This document shows, in pieces, positions 19,319 to 27,420 of a stretch of 64,000 nucleotides of DNA. The notes below the pieces were generated by a model. The model saw nothing but the letters and a program-made list of their open reading frames with translations. It was not told the DNA's origin and made no database searches. Source of the stretch: Micropruina glycogenica (GTDB lineage: Bacteria; Actinomycetota; Actinomycetes; Propionibacteriales; Propionibacteriaceae); assembly GCF_900289045.1 (NCBI RefSeq), contig NZ_LT985188.1:1178001-1242000 (forward strand). The letters run 5' to 3'. Position 1 is the first letter of the stretch. Each line of letters opens with the position of its first letter. Position numbers and translations under genes: made by a program.

Positions 19319-20545
19319 ATGAGCTCGACCACTCCCTCGGGTGGCGCCGCCGCGGCCATGCCGCTGCAGCCCCCCGCCACCCTCACCCTGACCGTGCCCG
19401 AGGCCCCGTCCGCCGTGGTAGCCACCCAGGCGCCGGCGATGGCTCCGCAGGTGGACGCCCGGCAGGTGCCGGTGCTCGACGCCAAGGTCGACGAGTTTCT
19501 GGGCGCGCTCGATGGGGCCGAGGCGAAGTCACCCACGTTCACGGCTCAGGCCGACGCGGTGCGCAGCATGGGCGACACCGACATTCGCAAGGCCGCCGAA
19601 ACGTCCAACCGGCTGTTGAACGCGCCGGTGCGTGCGCTCAAAGAGGGTGGCCTGTCCGAGGGCTCGAAGGTGGGCCAGACCCTGTTGCAGCTGCGCCGCA
19701 CCGTCGAAGACCTCGACCCCGGCCAGGCCCGGGGGGCCAAGAAGTTTCTCGGCATGATTCCGTTCGGCGACCAGATGACCGACTACTTTCGCCGCTACCA
19801 GAGCAGCCAGCAGCAACTCAACGGCATTCTGCACGCGCTGCGCAGCGGTCAGGACGAGCTGACCAAAGACAACGTCGCGCTCAACATGGAGAAGCAGAAT
19901 CTGTGGACCGTGATGGGCCGGCTCAACCAGTACGTCTACATCGCCGAGCGGCTGGACGCGCGGTTGTCGGCCCAGATCGCCGAGCTGCAGATGACCGACC
20001 CCGACAAGGCGAAGGCGCTCAGCCAGGACGTGCTGTTCTACGTGCGGCAAAAACACCAGGACCTGCTCACCCAGCTCGCGGTGTCGATTCAGAGCTACCT
20101 GGCGATCGACATCATCATCAAGAACAACATCGAGCTCATCAAGGGGGTCGACCGGGCCAGCACCACCACCATTTCGGCGCTGCGCACGGCCGTGATCGTG
20201 GCGCAGGCGCTGGGCAACCAGAAGCTGGTCCTCGACCAGATCACCGCACTGAACACCACCACCTCGCAGATGATCCAGCGCACGTCCGAGATGCTCAAAG
20301 AGAACTCGGCGCGCATTCAAGAGCAGGCCGCCAGCTCGACCATCGGCTTGGAGCAGTTGCAGGCGGCGTTCGCGAACATCTACCAGACCATGGATTCGAT
20401 CGACGAGTTCAAGGCCCGGGCCCTCGACACCATGGCGCAGACCATCGGCGTGCTCGAGGGTGAGGTGGTCAAGAGCAAGGACTACCTCGAACGGGTGGCC
20501 CAGCAAGACACCCGCAGCCAGTCGATGCCGCAGATCACCATCTGA
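19319..20545 (+). CDS. Toxic anion resistance (TelA-like) protein
   Basis: A 408-residue TelA/KlaA-family protein, a mostly helical cytoplasmic family linked to tellurite, colicin and cell-envelope stress resistance. Evidence includes KSPTFTAQADAVRSMGDTDI, FLGMIPFGDQMTDYFRRYQS, NQYVYIAERLDARLSAQI, DIIIKNNIELIKGVDRA, TISALRTAVIVAQAL and QEQAASSTIGLEQLQAAF, all typical of the family, with long predicted coiled coils. The first ~55 residues are low-complexity Ala/Pro. ATG 19319 has GAGAGG seven bases upstream; a longer open frame begins upstream but covers the cold-shock gene. It is the first gene of a nine-gene block with a kinase and phosphatase, which suggests TelA acts downstream of a phospho-signal here. 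Its biochemical activity is unknown. Confidence 0.9.
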   Translation: MSSTTPSGGAAAAMPLQPPATLTLTVPEAPSAVVATQAPAMAPQVDARQVPVLDAKVDEFLGALDGAEAKSPTFTAQADAVRSMGDTDIRKAAETSNRLLNAPVRALKEGGLSEGSKVGQTLLQLRRTVEDLDPGQARGAKKFLGMIPFGDQMTDYFRRYQSSQQQLNGILHALRSGQDELTKDNVALNMEKQNLWTVMGRLNQYVYIAERLDARLSAQIAELQMTDPDKAKALSQDVLFYVRQKHQDLLTQLAVSIQSYLAIDIIIKNNIELIKGVDRASTTTISALRTAVIVAQALGNQKLVLDQITALNTTTSQMIQRTSEMLKENSARIQEQAASSTIGLEQLQAAFANIYQTMDSIDEFKARALDTMAQTIGVLEGEVVKSKDYLERVAQQDTRSQSMPQITI

Positions 20546-20587
20546 TCGGGCTGCACCCACATCACGTCGACGCAGGACACAACACAC

Positions 20588-21142
20588 ATGGGTTTCTGGG
20601 ACTGGCTGACCGGCCGGGCCGCCACGCCGCAGCCGGCACCCGTGCCCGACGTCGACCCCGCACCCACGCAGGCCGACATCACGGCCTCGCTGGCGGGGGT
20701 CGACCAACTGATCGGCTCCGGCACGTTGCCGTCCGTGGTGCGCTCGCGGGCCGCCCGGGTGACGGCACTGGTGCGCAAGACGCTGCCCCGGCTCGAATCG
20801 CTCGGCCTGGGTAGCTACGACGCCTACTCGGTGGTGGCCACGGCCACCGACTACCTGCCCGAGGCGATCGGTGCCTACCTGCGGCTGCCACGCGACTGGG
20901 CCGACTCGCGTCCGGTCGAGAACGGCAAGACCCCGCTGCTGCTGCTGATCGACCAGTTGGACCTGCTGGGCGCGACGATGGAAAAGATCTACGACGCGGC
21001 CAACGCCACCGACGCGGCCGCACTGATCACCCACGGCCGGTTCCTGCAAGAGCGCTTCGGCCACCCCGCGGCACCGGTCGAGATGACCCTGCCGCCGCCC
21101 ACCGACCAACACCCGAAGCCCCTCGATCTGGAGCGCCCGTGA
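20588..21142 (+). CDS. Conserved hypothetical protein of the TelA-kinase operon
   Basis: A 184-residue soluble protein starting MGFWDWLTGR, followed by an Ala/Pro/Asp linker and a helical domain (VVRSRAARVTALVRKTLPRL, LGSYDAYSVVATATDYLPEA, YLRLPRDWADSRP). The amphipathic start could touch the membrane. Short proteins with the YLPEALxxYLxLP pattern are common beside TelA genes in actinobacteria, but their function is unknown to me. The stop overlaps the next start (GTGA). It probably acts with TelA. Confidence 0.8.
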   Translation: MGFWDWLTGRAATPQPAPVPDVDPAPTQADITASLAGVDQLIGSGTLPSVVRSRAARVTALVRKTLPRLESLGLGSYDAYSVVATATDYLPEAIGAYLRLPRDWADSRPVENGKTPLLLLIDQLDLLGATMEKIYDAANATDAAALITHGRFLQERFGHPAAPVEMTLPPPTDQHPKPLDLERP

Positions 21143-22746
21143 CCAACCCCGATCTCGCCACGTCCCTGGACGATCTCGCTGCCGCGGCCCGTGCGGCCGG
21201 AGTGAACGACGCCGCGGCCCGCATCGAAGGCGAACAACTCGCGGCCGCGGTGTCTGAATCGGCGGTCGGTTCGTTCGTCGACTGGTGCGTGGCCACCGGC
21301 CGGGCGATCAGCGCGAGTGAGTTCATGGAGGCTGCGCTGCGCGGACGCAAGTTCAGGGCGTCCGCCACCCCACTGGTCGCGCAACTGCACAACGTCCGCT
21401 CGGCACACGCGGTGCCCTATGCCAAGGCGCTGGCCGAGGTGGCCACCGCCGCGGCGCTGCTCGGCACGCCGACCCCGCAGAGCACGGGTGCGGCGCAGGG
21501 TGCGGCGAGCGTGCAGTTGAGCGCAGCGCAGGGGTTGACCGCGGGCGGCCCGGGGCTGACCGGGCCTCGTGGCGACGACACCGAGTTCGTGCGGCAGGCG
21601 CCGCAGATTCTGTCGTCGGTGCTGGGCCGCATGCACGACAACCAGGCCAGGATGCTCGACCTGCGCCAACTCGACCCGTTCGGTCCGGGCGCGATTGCCG
21701 GCCTTGGCAACACCCCGGCGGCGGGCGAGCCTGTCGAGAGCCGGCTGACAGCCGGCGAGCCGCAGCCGCCCGTGCAGGCCGCTCCCCCGGCCGAGCCGGC
21801 CGAACCCGCCGAAGTGCCCGAACCCGAAGAGCCGCAGAAGAGCCTCGACGAGCTGCTGGCCGAACTCGACGGCCTGGTCGGCCTGGGCCGGGTGAAGGCC
21901 GAGATCCACCGCCAGACCGCGGTGCTGAAGGTCGACGCCATGCGCGCCAAGGCGGGGCTGAAGAGCCCGACCATCACTCGGCACCTGGTGTTCGTCGGCA
22001 ACCCGGGCACCGGCAAGACCACTGTCGCAAGGCTGGTGGCCGGCATCTACCGGGCGGTCGGGCTGCTCAGCAAGGGTCAGTTGGTCGAGGTCGACCGCTC
22101 CGAGCTGGTCGCCGGCTACCTGGGCCAGACCGCCATCAAGACCGCCGAGGTGGTCGCGAAGGCCGAGGGCGGGGTGCTGTTCATCGACGAGGCCTACAGC
22201 CTCAACGGCGACCAGTACGGCGAAGAGGCCATCAACACCCTGGTCAAAGAGATGGAGGACAAGCGCAACGACCTGGTCGTGATCGTGGCCGGCTACCCGT
22301 TGCCGATGAGCGTGTTCATCGCCCAGAACCCGGGGCTGGCCAGCCGCTTTCGTACCACCATCGGGTTCGACGACTACACCGACGCCGAGCTGGAGCAGAT
22401 CTTCACCGGCATGGTGGCCGGCGCCGACTACGACCTGGGCGAGGGCTGCCTGCAGACCTTCCGCGCCCTGCTCGCCCAGCAGACCCGCGACGAGACGTTC
22501 GGCAACGGCCGGTTCGCCCGCAACGTGCTCGAGGCCGCCATCGGCAAGCACGCCTGGCGGCTGCGCGACGTCACCGACCCGTCCCTCGATCAGTTGCGCA
22601 CCCTGCTGCCCGACGACCTGCAGGCCGACGCCGTGCCGGTGGTCGACTGGACGGGCGCACCCGGCGCCGGGCTCGAACCTCCCAGTGATCCGGTGGGCAA
22701 CGCTCCAGCCGTGGCGCCGCCCGTACAGCCCGGGAGTACCGCATGA
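21139..22746 (+). CDS. AAA+ ATPase of the CbbX/SpoVK/EccA-like class
   Basis: A 535-residue protein. The N-terminal ~180 residues are helical and unassigned, followed by a Pro/Glu-rich linker (~190-235). The AAA+ module has FVGNPGTGKTTVARLV (Walker A, ~286-294), GQLVEVDRSELVAGYLGQTA as a pore-loop region, VLFIDEAYSL (Walker B, ~346-353), an arginine-finger helix after LASRFRTTIGFDDY, and a small helical lid ending near 500. This class remodels protein partners, as CbbX acts on Rubisco and EccA on ESX substrates. GTG start overlapped with the upstream stop (GTGA) and ATGA overlap with the next gene indicate tight coupling. Likely role: an ATP-driven remodeller within this signalling block; its client is unknown. 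Confidence 0.88.
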   Translation: MTNPDLATSLDDLAAAARAAGVNDAAARIEGEQLAAAVSESAVGSFVDWCVATGRAISASEFMEAALRGRKFRASATPLVAQLHNVRSAHAVPYAKALAEVATAAALLGTPTPQSTGAAQGAASVQLSAAQGLTAGGPGLTGPRGDDTEFVRQAPQILSSVLGRMHDNQARMLDLRQLDPFGPGAIAGLGNTPAAGEPVESRLTAGEPQPPVQAAPPAEPAEPAEVPEPEEPQKSLDELLAELDGLVGLGRVKAEIHRQTAVLKVDAMRAKAGLKSPTITRHLVFVGNPGTGKTTVARLVAGIYRAVGLLSKGQLVEVDRSELVAGYLGQTAIKTAEVVAKAEGGVLFIDEAYSLNGDQYGEEAINTLVKEMEDKRNDLVVIVAGYPLPMSVFIAQNPGLASRFRTTIGFDDYTDAELEQIFTGMVAGADYDLGEGCLQTFRALLAQQTRDETFGNGRFARNVLEAAIGKHAWRLRDVTDPSLDQLRTLLPDDLQADAVPVVDWTGAPGAGLEPPSDPVGNAPAVAPPVQPGSTA

Positions 22747-23999
22747 GCGCGACCCCCGTCACCACTGGGCGCGCGAGCGCCCCCGTCGTGGGAGCCCCGG
22801 CACCGGTGCCCGCGCGTCGCCGGTCGGCGCCCAGTTCGGTGCGCAGACTGCGAGGGCTGCAACTGGGTGCCGTGGCGCTGATTCTGGCCTTCGGTGCCTT
22901 CGCGATCACCGCTCTGGCGTTGTCGCTCACCGCCGCCTCGCACGCCAGCCAGAGCCTCACCCAGTACTACCGGTTGGCCGACGCCCAGGTGCAGGCCCTC
23001 CAGGTGCAACAAAGCGCCAACACCTGGGCACTCACCCCGACCAGCGCGGTGCGGCAGCAACTCGACCAACGGTTGGGCACCCTCGCCACCACGCTCGCCG
23101 ATGCCGCCGCGGTGAGTGACGATCGCGACCGCGTGGTGCCGCTGACGGGCGCCCTGGTGAGCTACGCGATGACCCTGCAAGACGCCCTGAACGCCAAGGG
23201 CACCGACTCTGCGGCGATCGCCGCCAAAGCCGACAACCAACTCACCGACGACCTGATCACACCGCTGCAGGCCGCCACCGCCCACGCCGGTGACCGGGTG
23301 GCCACCGACCTGACCGGCAACTGGAAGTTCTGGGTGCTGGGCGGGGCGGTGCTGGCCGGCGCCGGGCTGGCCGCCATCGGGGTCGCCCTGGCCCGCGCCT
23401 CGCACCGCTACCTCAACATCGGCCTGGCCGCCGGCCTGTTGTGCGCCCTGGTGTCTGCCGGCGTGGTCTGGACGGTGGCCGGCCAGGCGGGCACCGCGGC
23501 GTCCGATTTCGCCGGCACCAGCCGAGCCGTGCTCGACAACCTCACCACGGCCCGGCAGAGCATTCATCAGGCCCGAGCCGACGAGTTGCTGTCCGTCGGA
23601 TTGCAGTCGGCGGGCGGCACCTACGCCGACCGCTGGTCGACGGGCTACAACGCCGCCAAGAATGCGCTGGCCGACGTGCCGAAGTCGGGCACCGCCAGCA
23701 ACGCCCTGCTGGCCTACGGCACCGGGCACAGCACGGTGGCCAACGCCATCGGCAAGTCGCAGTGGGCGCAGGCGGCGAGCGCCGCCGTCGGCAGCTCGGC
23801 GAAGGCCGCCACCAGCTTCGACGATCTCGACACCAAACTGACCGCACTCGCCACCAGCACCCGTCAGCCGGTGACCTCGTCGGTGACCACGCTCGGTACC
23901 GGCGTGGCCGGCGCCATCGCCGGCGTGATCGTGTTCACCCTGGCCGGGGCCGGACTGACGTTCTGGGGCGTGTCGCGGCGCATCGAGGAGTACCGATGA
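22743..23999 (+). CDS. GlnX-like four-helix membrane sensor protein
   Basis: A 418-residue membrane protein. Hydrophobic segments lie at ~41-63, ~196-217, ~226-248 and ~386-408, so two ~135-residue helical domains (rich in Ala, Gln, Asp) lie on the outer face between helices 1-2 and 3-4. This is the layout of mycobacterial GlnX, which with lipoprotein GlnH relays extracellular amino-acid levels to kinase PknG. Overlaps on both sides (ATGA) fix the start at 22743. Unlike the mycobacterial locus, no GlnH-type solute-binding lipoprotein is seen nearby, so ligand sensing may be direct or use an unlinked protein. The first 35 residues are Pro/Arg-rich and cytoplasmic. Confidence 0.8.
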   Translation: MSATPVTTGRASAPVVGAPAPVPARRRSAPSSVRRLRGLQLGAVALILAFGAFAITALALSLTAASHASQSLTQYYRLADAQVQALQVQQSANTWALTPTSAVRQQLDQRLGTLATTLADAAAVSDDRDRVVPLTGALVSYAMTLQDALNAKGTDSAAIAAKADNQLTDDLITPLQAATAHAGDRVATDLTGNWKFWVLGGAVLAGAGLAAIGVALARASHRYLNIGLAAGLLCALVSAGVVWTVAGQAGTAASDFAGTSRAVLDNLTTARQSIHQARADELLSVGLQSAGGTYADRWSTGYNAAKNALADVPKSGTASNALLAYGTGHSTVANAIGKSQWAQAASAAVGSSAKAATSFDDLDTKLTALATSTRQPVTSSVTTLGTGVAGAIAGVIVFTLAGAGLTFWGVSRRIEEYR

Positions 24000-25126
24000 G
24001 CCCCGTCACCGCCCCGACCGCCCCGGGCCGGCTGAACGAGCCCGTCCAGCCGCAGGCCATGGTCGGCTACCTCGGCGAACTTGACGCCTGGGTGGCGGCC
24101 CGGCGCAGCGAACTGGCCGCCCTCGACGCCGAGATCCTGGCCCGGAAGCTGTCGGCGCTGACCGCCGACCTGCAGTTGTCGCTGGCCCTGTGGCAGGCGG
24201 TGAAGAGCCGCTACGAGCTGCTGCTGGTCACCTGGGATTCCGGACGGGTCGGACCCGCCGAGTGTGCCCGGTTGTCGTCGCTGATCTGGGGACGGCTCGA
24301 CACCGGCCCGGCGCCCTCGGCCCAACTGGCGGGCATGGCGGTGTCGCTGCCCGAGGCGTGCCGGCTGTCGGACGCCCTGGTGGCCCAACTGCGGCAGAAG
24401 CTGAACCTCGACCCCAACGCCGAGCAGCTCGCCCGCCGGCTGCGCGACCTGCGCGCCCAGGTGGAACGCATCAGAGACCAGGCCGCCACCGAGCCGCCCG
24501 CAGCCCGGCCCGCCGCGATGGCGCAGGTCGCGGGGCTCGCCGCGCGGGTGACCGAGCTCGAAGGCAAGCGTGAACGCGGCGGCGACATCGGCGGGCTGCT
24601 CGGCCCGCTCGAAATCGACGCCGCCCGGTTCGAACGCGACCTGATCGTGGGCGGCGCCCGCCGCCGCGAGAACCGCGACGCGCTGGCCCGGGCCCGTGAA
24701 CTCACCGACGACCTGACCGCTCGCGAGCAGGCGCTGCGCCAACTGGTGGCCAACACGGTGGCGGCGGTGTCGCCCGCGCCCAAGTACGCGGTGCCCGACG
24801 TCGCCGCCCTGGGCCCGTTGCCCAACACCCGCCAGGCCATCGACGCCTACCTCGGCAAGCTGAGTCAGGTCAGCCGGGCCATGCAGGTGGTGCAGGACGC
24901 CTACTCGGGTGCCCTGGCCGAACGTGACGCACAGGTCGGGCTGGTCAGCGCGCTGCGCGCCAAGGCCGCCGCCCTCGGCTTCGGCGCCGACGACGACTTC
25001 ACCGCCCTGGTCGATCGGGCCGACGCACTGCTGCAGCGCCGGCCGGCCCCGATGGCGGTGGTGCGCCAACTCGTGCCCGCCGCCCAGGCGATGCTCGACT
25101 GGCTGGCCGAGGGAGGGGCCCGATGA
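23996..25126 (+). CDS. Coiled-coil hypothetical protein between GlnX-like and PknG-like genes
   Basis: A 376-residue cytoplasmic protein without cysteine clusters or membrane segments. It is strongly helical, with heptad-like stretches (ARRLRDLRAQVERIRDQAA, LARARELTDDLTAREQALRQ) and a C-terminal helical bundle. ATG 23996 overlaps the upstream stop (ATGA), and its own stop overlaps the kinase start (ATGA). No family recognised. Its position between membrane sensor and kinase suggests an adaptor that links them or a kinase substrate; that is inference from order alone. Confidence 0.78.
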   Translation: MSPVTAPTAPGRLNEPVQPQAMVGYLGELDAWVAARRSELAALDAEILARKLSALTADLQLSLALWQAVKSRYELLLVTWDSGRVGPAECARLSSLIWGRLDTGPAPSAQLAGMAVSLPEACRLSDALVAQLRQKLNLDPNAEQLARRLRDLRAQVERIRDQAATEPPAARPAAMAQVAGLAARVTELEGKRERGGDIGGLLGPLEIDAARFERDLIVGGARRRENRDALARARELTDDLTAREQALRQLVANTVAAVSPAPKYAVPDVAALGPLPNTRQAIDAYLGKLSQVSRAMQVVQDAYSGALAERDAQVGLVSALRAKAAALGFGADDDFTALVDRADALLQRRPAPMAVVRQLVPAAQAMLDWLAEGGAR

Positions 25127-27420
25127 AGTGCCGCCAACCCGGCTGCACGGGCACCATCGTCGACGGCTACTGCGACGTCTGCGGCATGCCCGGTAACGCC
25201 ACCACCATGCCGGTGGGGCGGGGCGTGCCCGGCCGCAAGCCGTCCGCCACCGCCAGCGGGCCCTGCCGCCAGCCCGGTTGCACCGGCCAGATCATCGACG
25301 GCTACTGCGACACCTGCGGCATGCCGCCCGACTCGGCCCTGGCGCCCAGCAGTTCGTCCGTCACCAAGGCGTCGGTGCAGTTGGGTTCCACTGCCCTGGG
25401 CTCGGCGCGGGCCACCTCGTTCGGGGTGCGTCCGGCCCGGCGGCCGCAGAGCCCGTCCCGGCAGCGCATGGGACGCATCGGCCAAGGCCTGACCGTGGTG
25501 CCGCCGGCCCCGGCGGTCGACCCGGCCAAGGCCGTGATGGTGAAGGCCGAACTGCCCGAAGACAAGCGCATCTGCCCCAACTGCGGGGCGCACGTCGGAC
25601 GCTCCCGCGACGACGCCGCCGGCCGTTCGGACGGCTTCTGCCCCAAGTGCGGCGCCCCGTACTCGTTCAGCCCCAAGCTCGCCGCCGGCGACCTGGTGGC
25701 CGGCCAGTACGAGGTGGTCGGGCCACTGGCGCACGGCGGCATGGGCTGGGTGTACCTGGCCCGCGACAAGAATGTGTCCGACCGCTGGGTGGTGCTGAAG
25801 GGCCTGCTGAACACCGGCGACGCCGACACGCTCAGGGCCACGCTGTCCGAACAGCAATTCCTGGCTCAGGTCGAGCACCCGCTGATCGTCGAGATCTACA
25901 ACTTCGTCAGCCACGAGAACAACGGCTACATCGTGATGGAGTACGTCGGAGGCCGGTCGCTGAAGCAGTTGCTCAAGCAGCGCATGGAGGCCAACGGCGG
26001 CAACTACGACCCGCTGCCGGTCGACCAGGCACTCGCCTTTCTGATCGAAATTCTGCCCGCTTTCAGCTACCTGCACGACCTGGGCCTGCTGTACTGCGAC
26101 TTCAAGCCCGACAACGTGATTCAAGTGGGCGACTCATTGAAGTTGATCGACCTGGGCGGGGTGCGGCGCAGCACCGACGACGAGTCGGCGATCTACGGCA
26201 CGGTGGGCTACCAGGCCCCCGAGGTGGCCACAGCCGGAGCCAGCATCGCCTCCGACATCTTCACCATCGGTCGCACCCTGATGGTGCTGTGCGCCGAGGT
26301 GCCGGGCTACCAGTCCGAGTTCGAGTTCACCACGCCCCCCGCCGACCAGCTGCCGGCTTTCGCCCAGCACGACTCGCTGTACCGGCTGCTGCTCAAGTGC
26401 TGCGCCCCCGACCCGCACGACCGGTTCGACTCGGCCGAAGACCTGCGGGTGCAGATGCTGGGTGTGCTGCGCGAGGTGGTGGCCACCCGCACCGGCATCA
26501 CCGCCAGCACGTCGGTGTCGTCGCCGCTGTTCGAGGCGCCCACGGTGTCGAGTGACCGGTTCGAGTGGCAGCAGCTGCCACAGCTGCGGCCCGACCCATT
26601 CGACCCGCAGGCCGCCTGGGTGGCGTCATTGGAGGCCGACCCGGTCGAGCGGCTGGGCGATCTGCTGCGGCCGCCCGAAGTGACCACCGGCGTGCTGCTG
26701 GCGCGCTGCCTGGCGGCGCTCGAGACCGGTAACCAGCGGGTGCTCGAACAGAGCGTCAACACCCTGCTCACCAACGACCCGTGGGAATGGCGCGCCGTCT
26801 GGATGGCCGGCCTGGGTGCCCTGCTGCGCGGCGACCCCACCAACGCGCTGTCGTCGTTCAACGCCGTCTACGGCCAGTTGCCGGGTGAGTTGGCACCCAA
26901 GCTGGCGCTGGCCGTGGCCTGCGAGCTGGCGGGCCAGACCGATGTGGCCGAGCGGCTCTACCGCAGCTGCGCCGCGACCGACGCCAACTACGTCACCCCC
27001 GCCGGCTTCGGGCTGGCCAGGCTGCGCGCCGCTCGCGGTGACCTGGCGGGGTCGCTGGCGGCGCTCGAACTGGTGCCGCAGACGTCCCGCGGGTACCAGG
27101 AGTCGCAGAAGCTGAAGGCCGAGCACCTGATCCGGCTGGGCGACGACGCCGCCCACCTCGACGAGGCGCTCAAGGTGCTGCAGCACGCCAGGCTGGACGA
27201 ACGCAGCCAGTTGGGCTTCGAATCGTCGATCTACGAGCGAGCGCTGCAACTGGCCGGCAGCGGTGCGGTGCGGCTGGGCACCACGTCGTACACCGCCGGC
27301 AACCTGCGCGACCGGCTCGAGACCGGGTACCGCCGGCTCGCCCAGTTGAGTGCCGACCCCGCCGAGCGTGCCCAGTTGGTCGACCGAGCCAACGCCGTCC
27401 GAGTTTGGAGCCTGCTGTGA
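25123..27420 (+). CDS. PknG-like Ser/Thr protein kinase with three zinc ribbons and TPR tail
   Basis: A 765-residue soluble kinase. Three four-cysteine ribbons precede the kinase: C3/C8/C17/C20, C48/C53/C62/C65 and C151/C154/C173/C176. The kinase core has the Gly loop AHGGMGWVYLARD (~203-215), lysine 226 in VVLK, catalytic loop YCDFKPDN (Asp326) in place of HRD, and LIDLGGVRR (~341-349) in place of DFG, all PknG hallmarks. The C-terminal ~300 residues are TPR-like helices (ALETGNQRVLEQSVNTLL, LAVACELAGQTDVAERLYRS), as in PknG. Mycobacterial PknG has one rubredoxin-like domain; extra ribbons are a notable difference. No transmembrane helix is present, so input presumably comes via the GlnX-like protein. 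Confidence 0.92.
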   Translation: MKCRQPGCTGTIVDGYCDVCGMPGNATTMPVGRGVPGRKPSATASGPCRQPGCTGQIIDGYCDTCGMPPDSALAPSSSSVTKASVQLGSTALGSARATSFGVRPARRPQSPSRQRMGRIGQGLTVVPPAPAVDPAKAVMVKAELPEDKRICPNCGAHVGRSRDDAAGRSDGFCPKCGAPYSFSPKLAAGDLVAGQYEVVGPLAHGGMGWVYLARDKNVSDRWVVLKGLLNTGDADTLRATLSEQQFLAQVEHPLIVEIYNFVSHENNGYIVMEYVGGRSLKQLLKQRMEANGGNYDPLPVDQALAFLIEILPAFSYLHDLGLLYCDFKPDNVIQVGDSLKLIDLGGVRRSTDDESAIYGTVGYQAPEVATAGASIASDIFTIGRTLMVLCAEVPGYQSEFEFTTPPADQLPAFAQHDSLYRLLLKCCAPDPHDRFDSAEDLRVQMLGVLREVVATRTGITASTSVSSPLFEAPTVSSDRFEWQQLPQLRPDPFDPQAAWVASLEADPVERLGDLLRPPEVTTGVLLARCLAALETGNQRVLEQSVNTLLTNDPWEWRAVWMAGLGALLRGDPTNALSSFNAVYGQLPGELAPKLALAVACELAGQTDVAERLYRSCAATDANYVTPAGFGLARLRAARGDLAGSLAALELVPQTSRGYQESQKLKAEHLIRLGDDAAHLDEALKVLQHARLDERSQLGFESSIYERALQLAGSGAVRLGTTSYTAGNLRDRLETGYRRLAQLSADPAERAQLVDRANAVRVWSLL

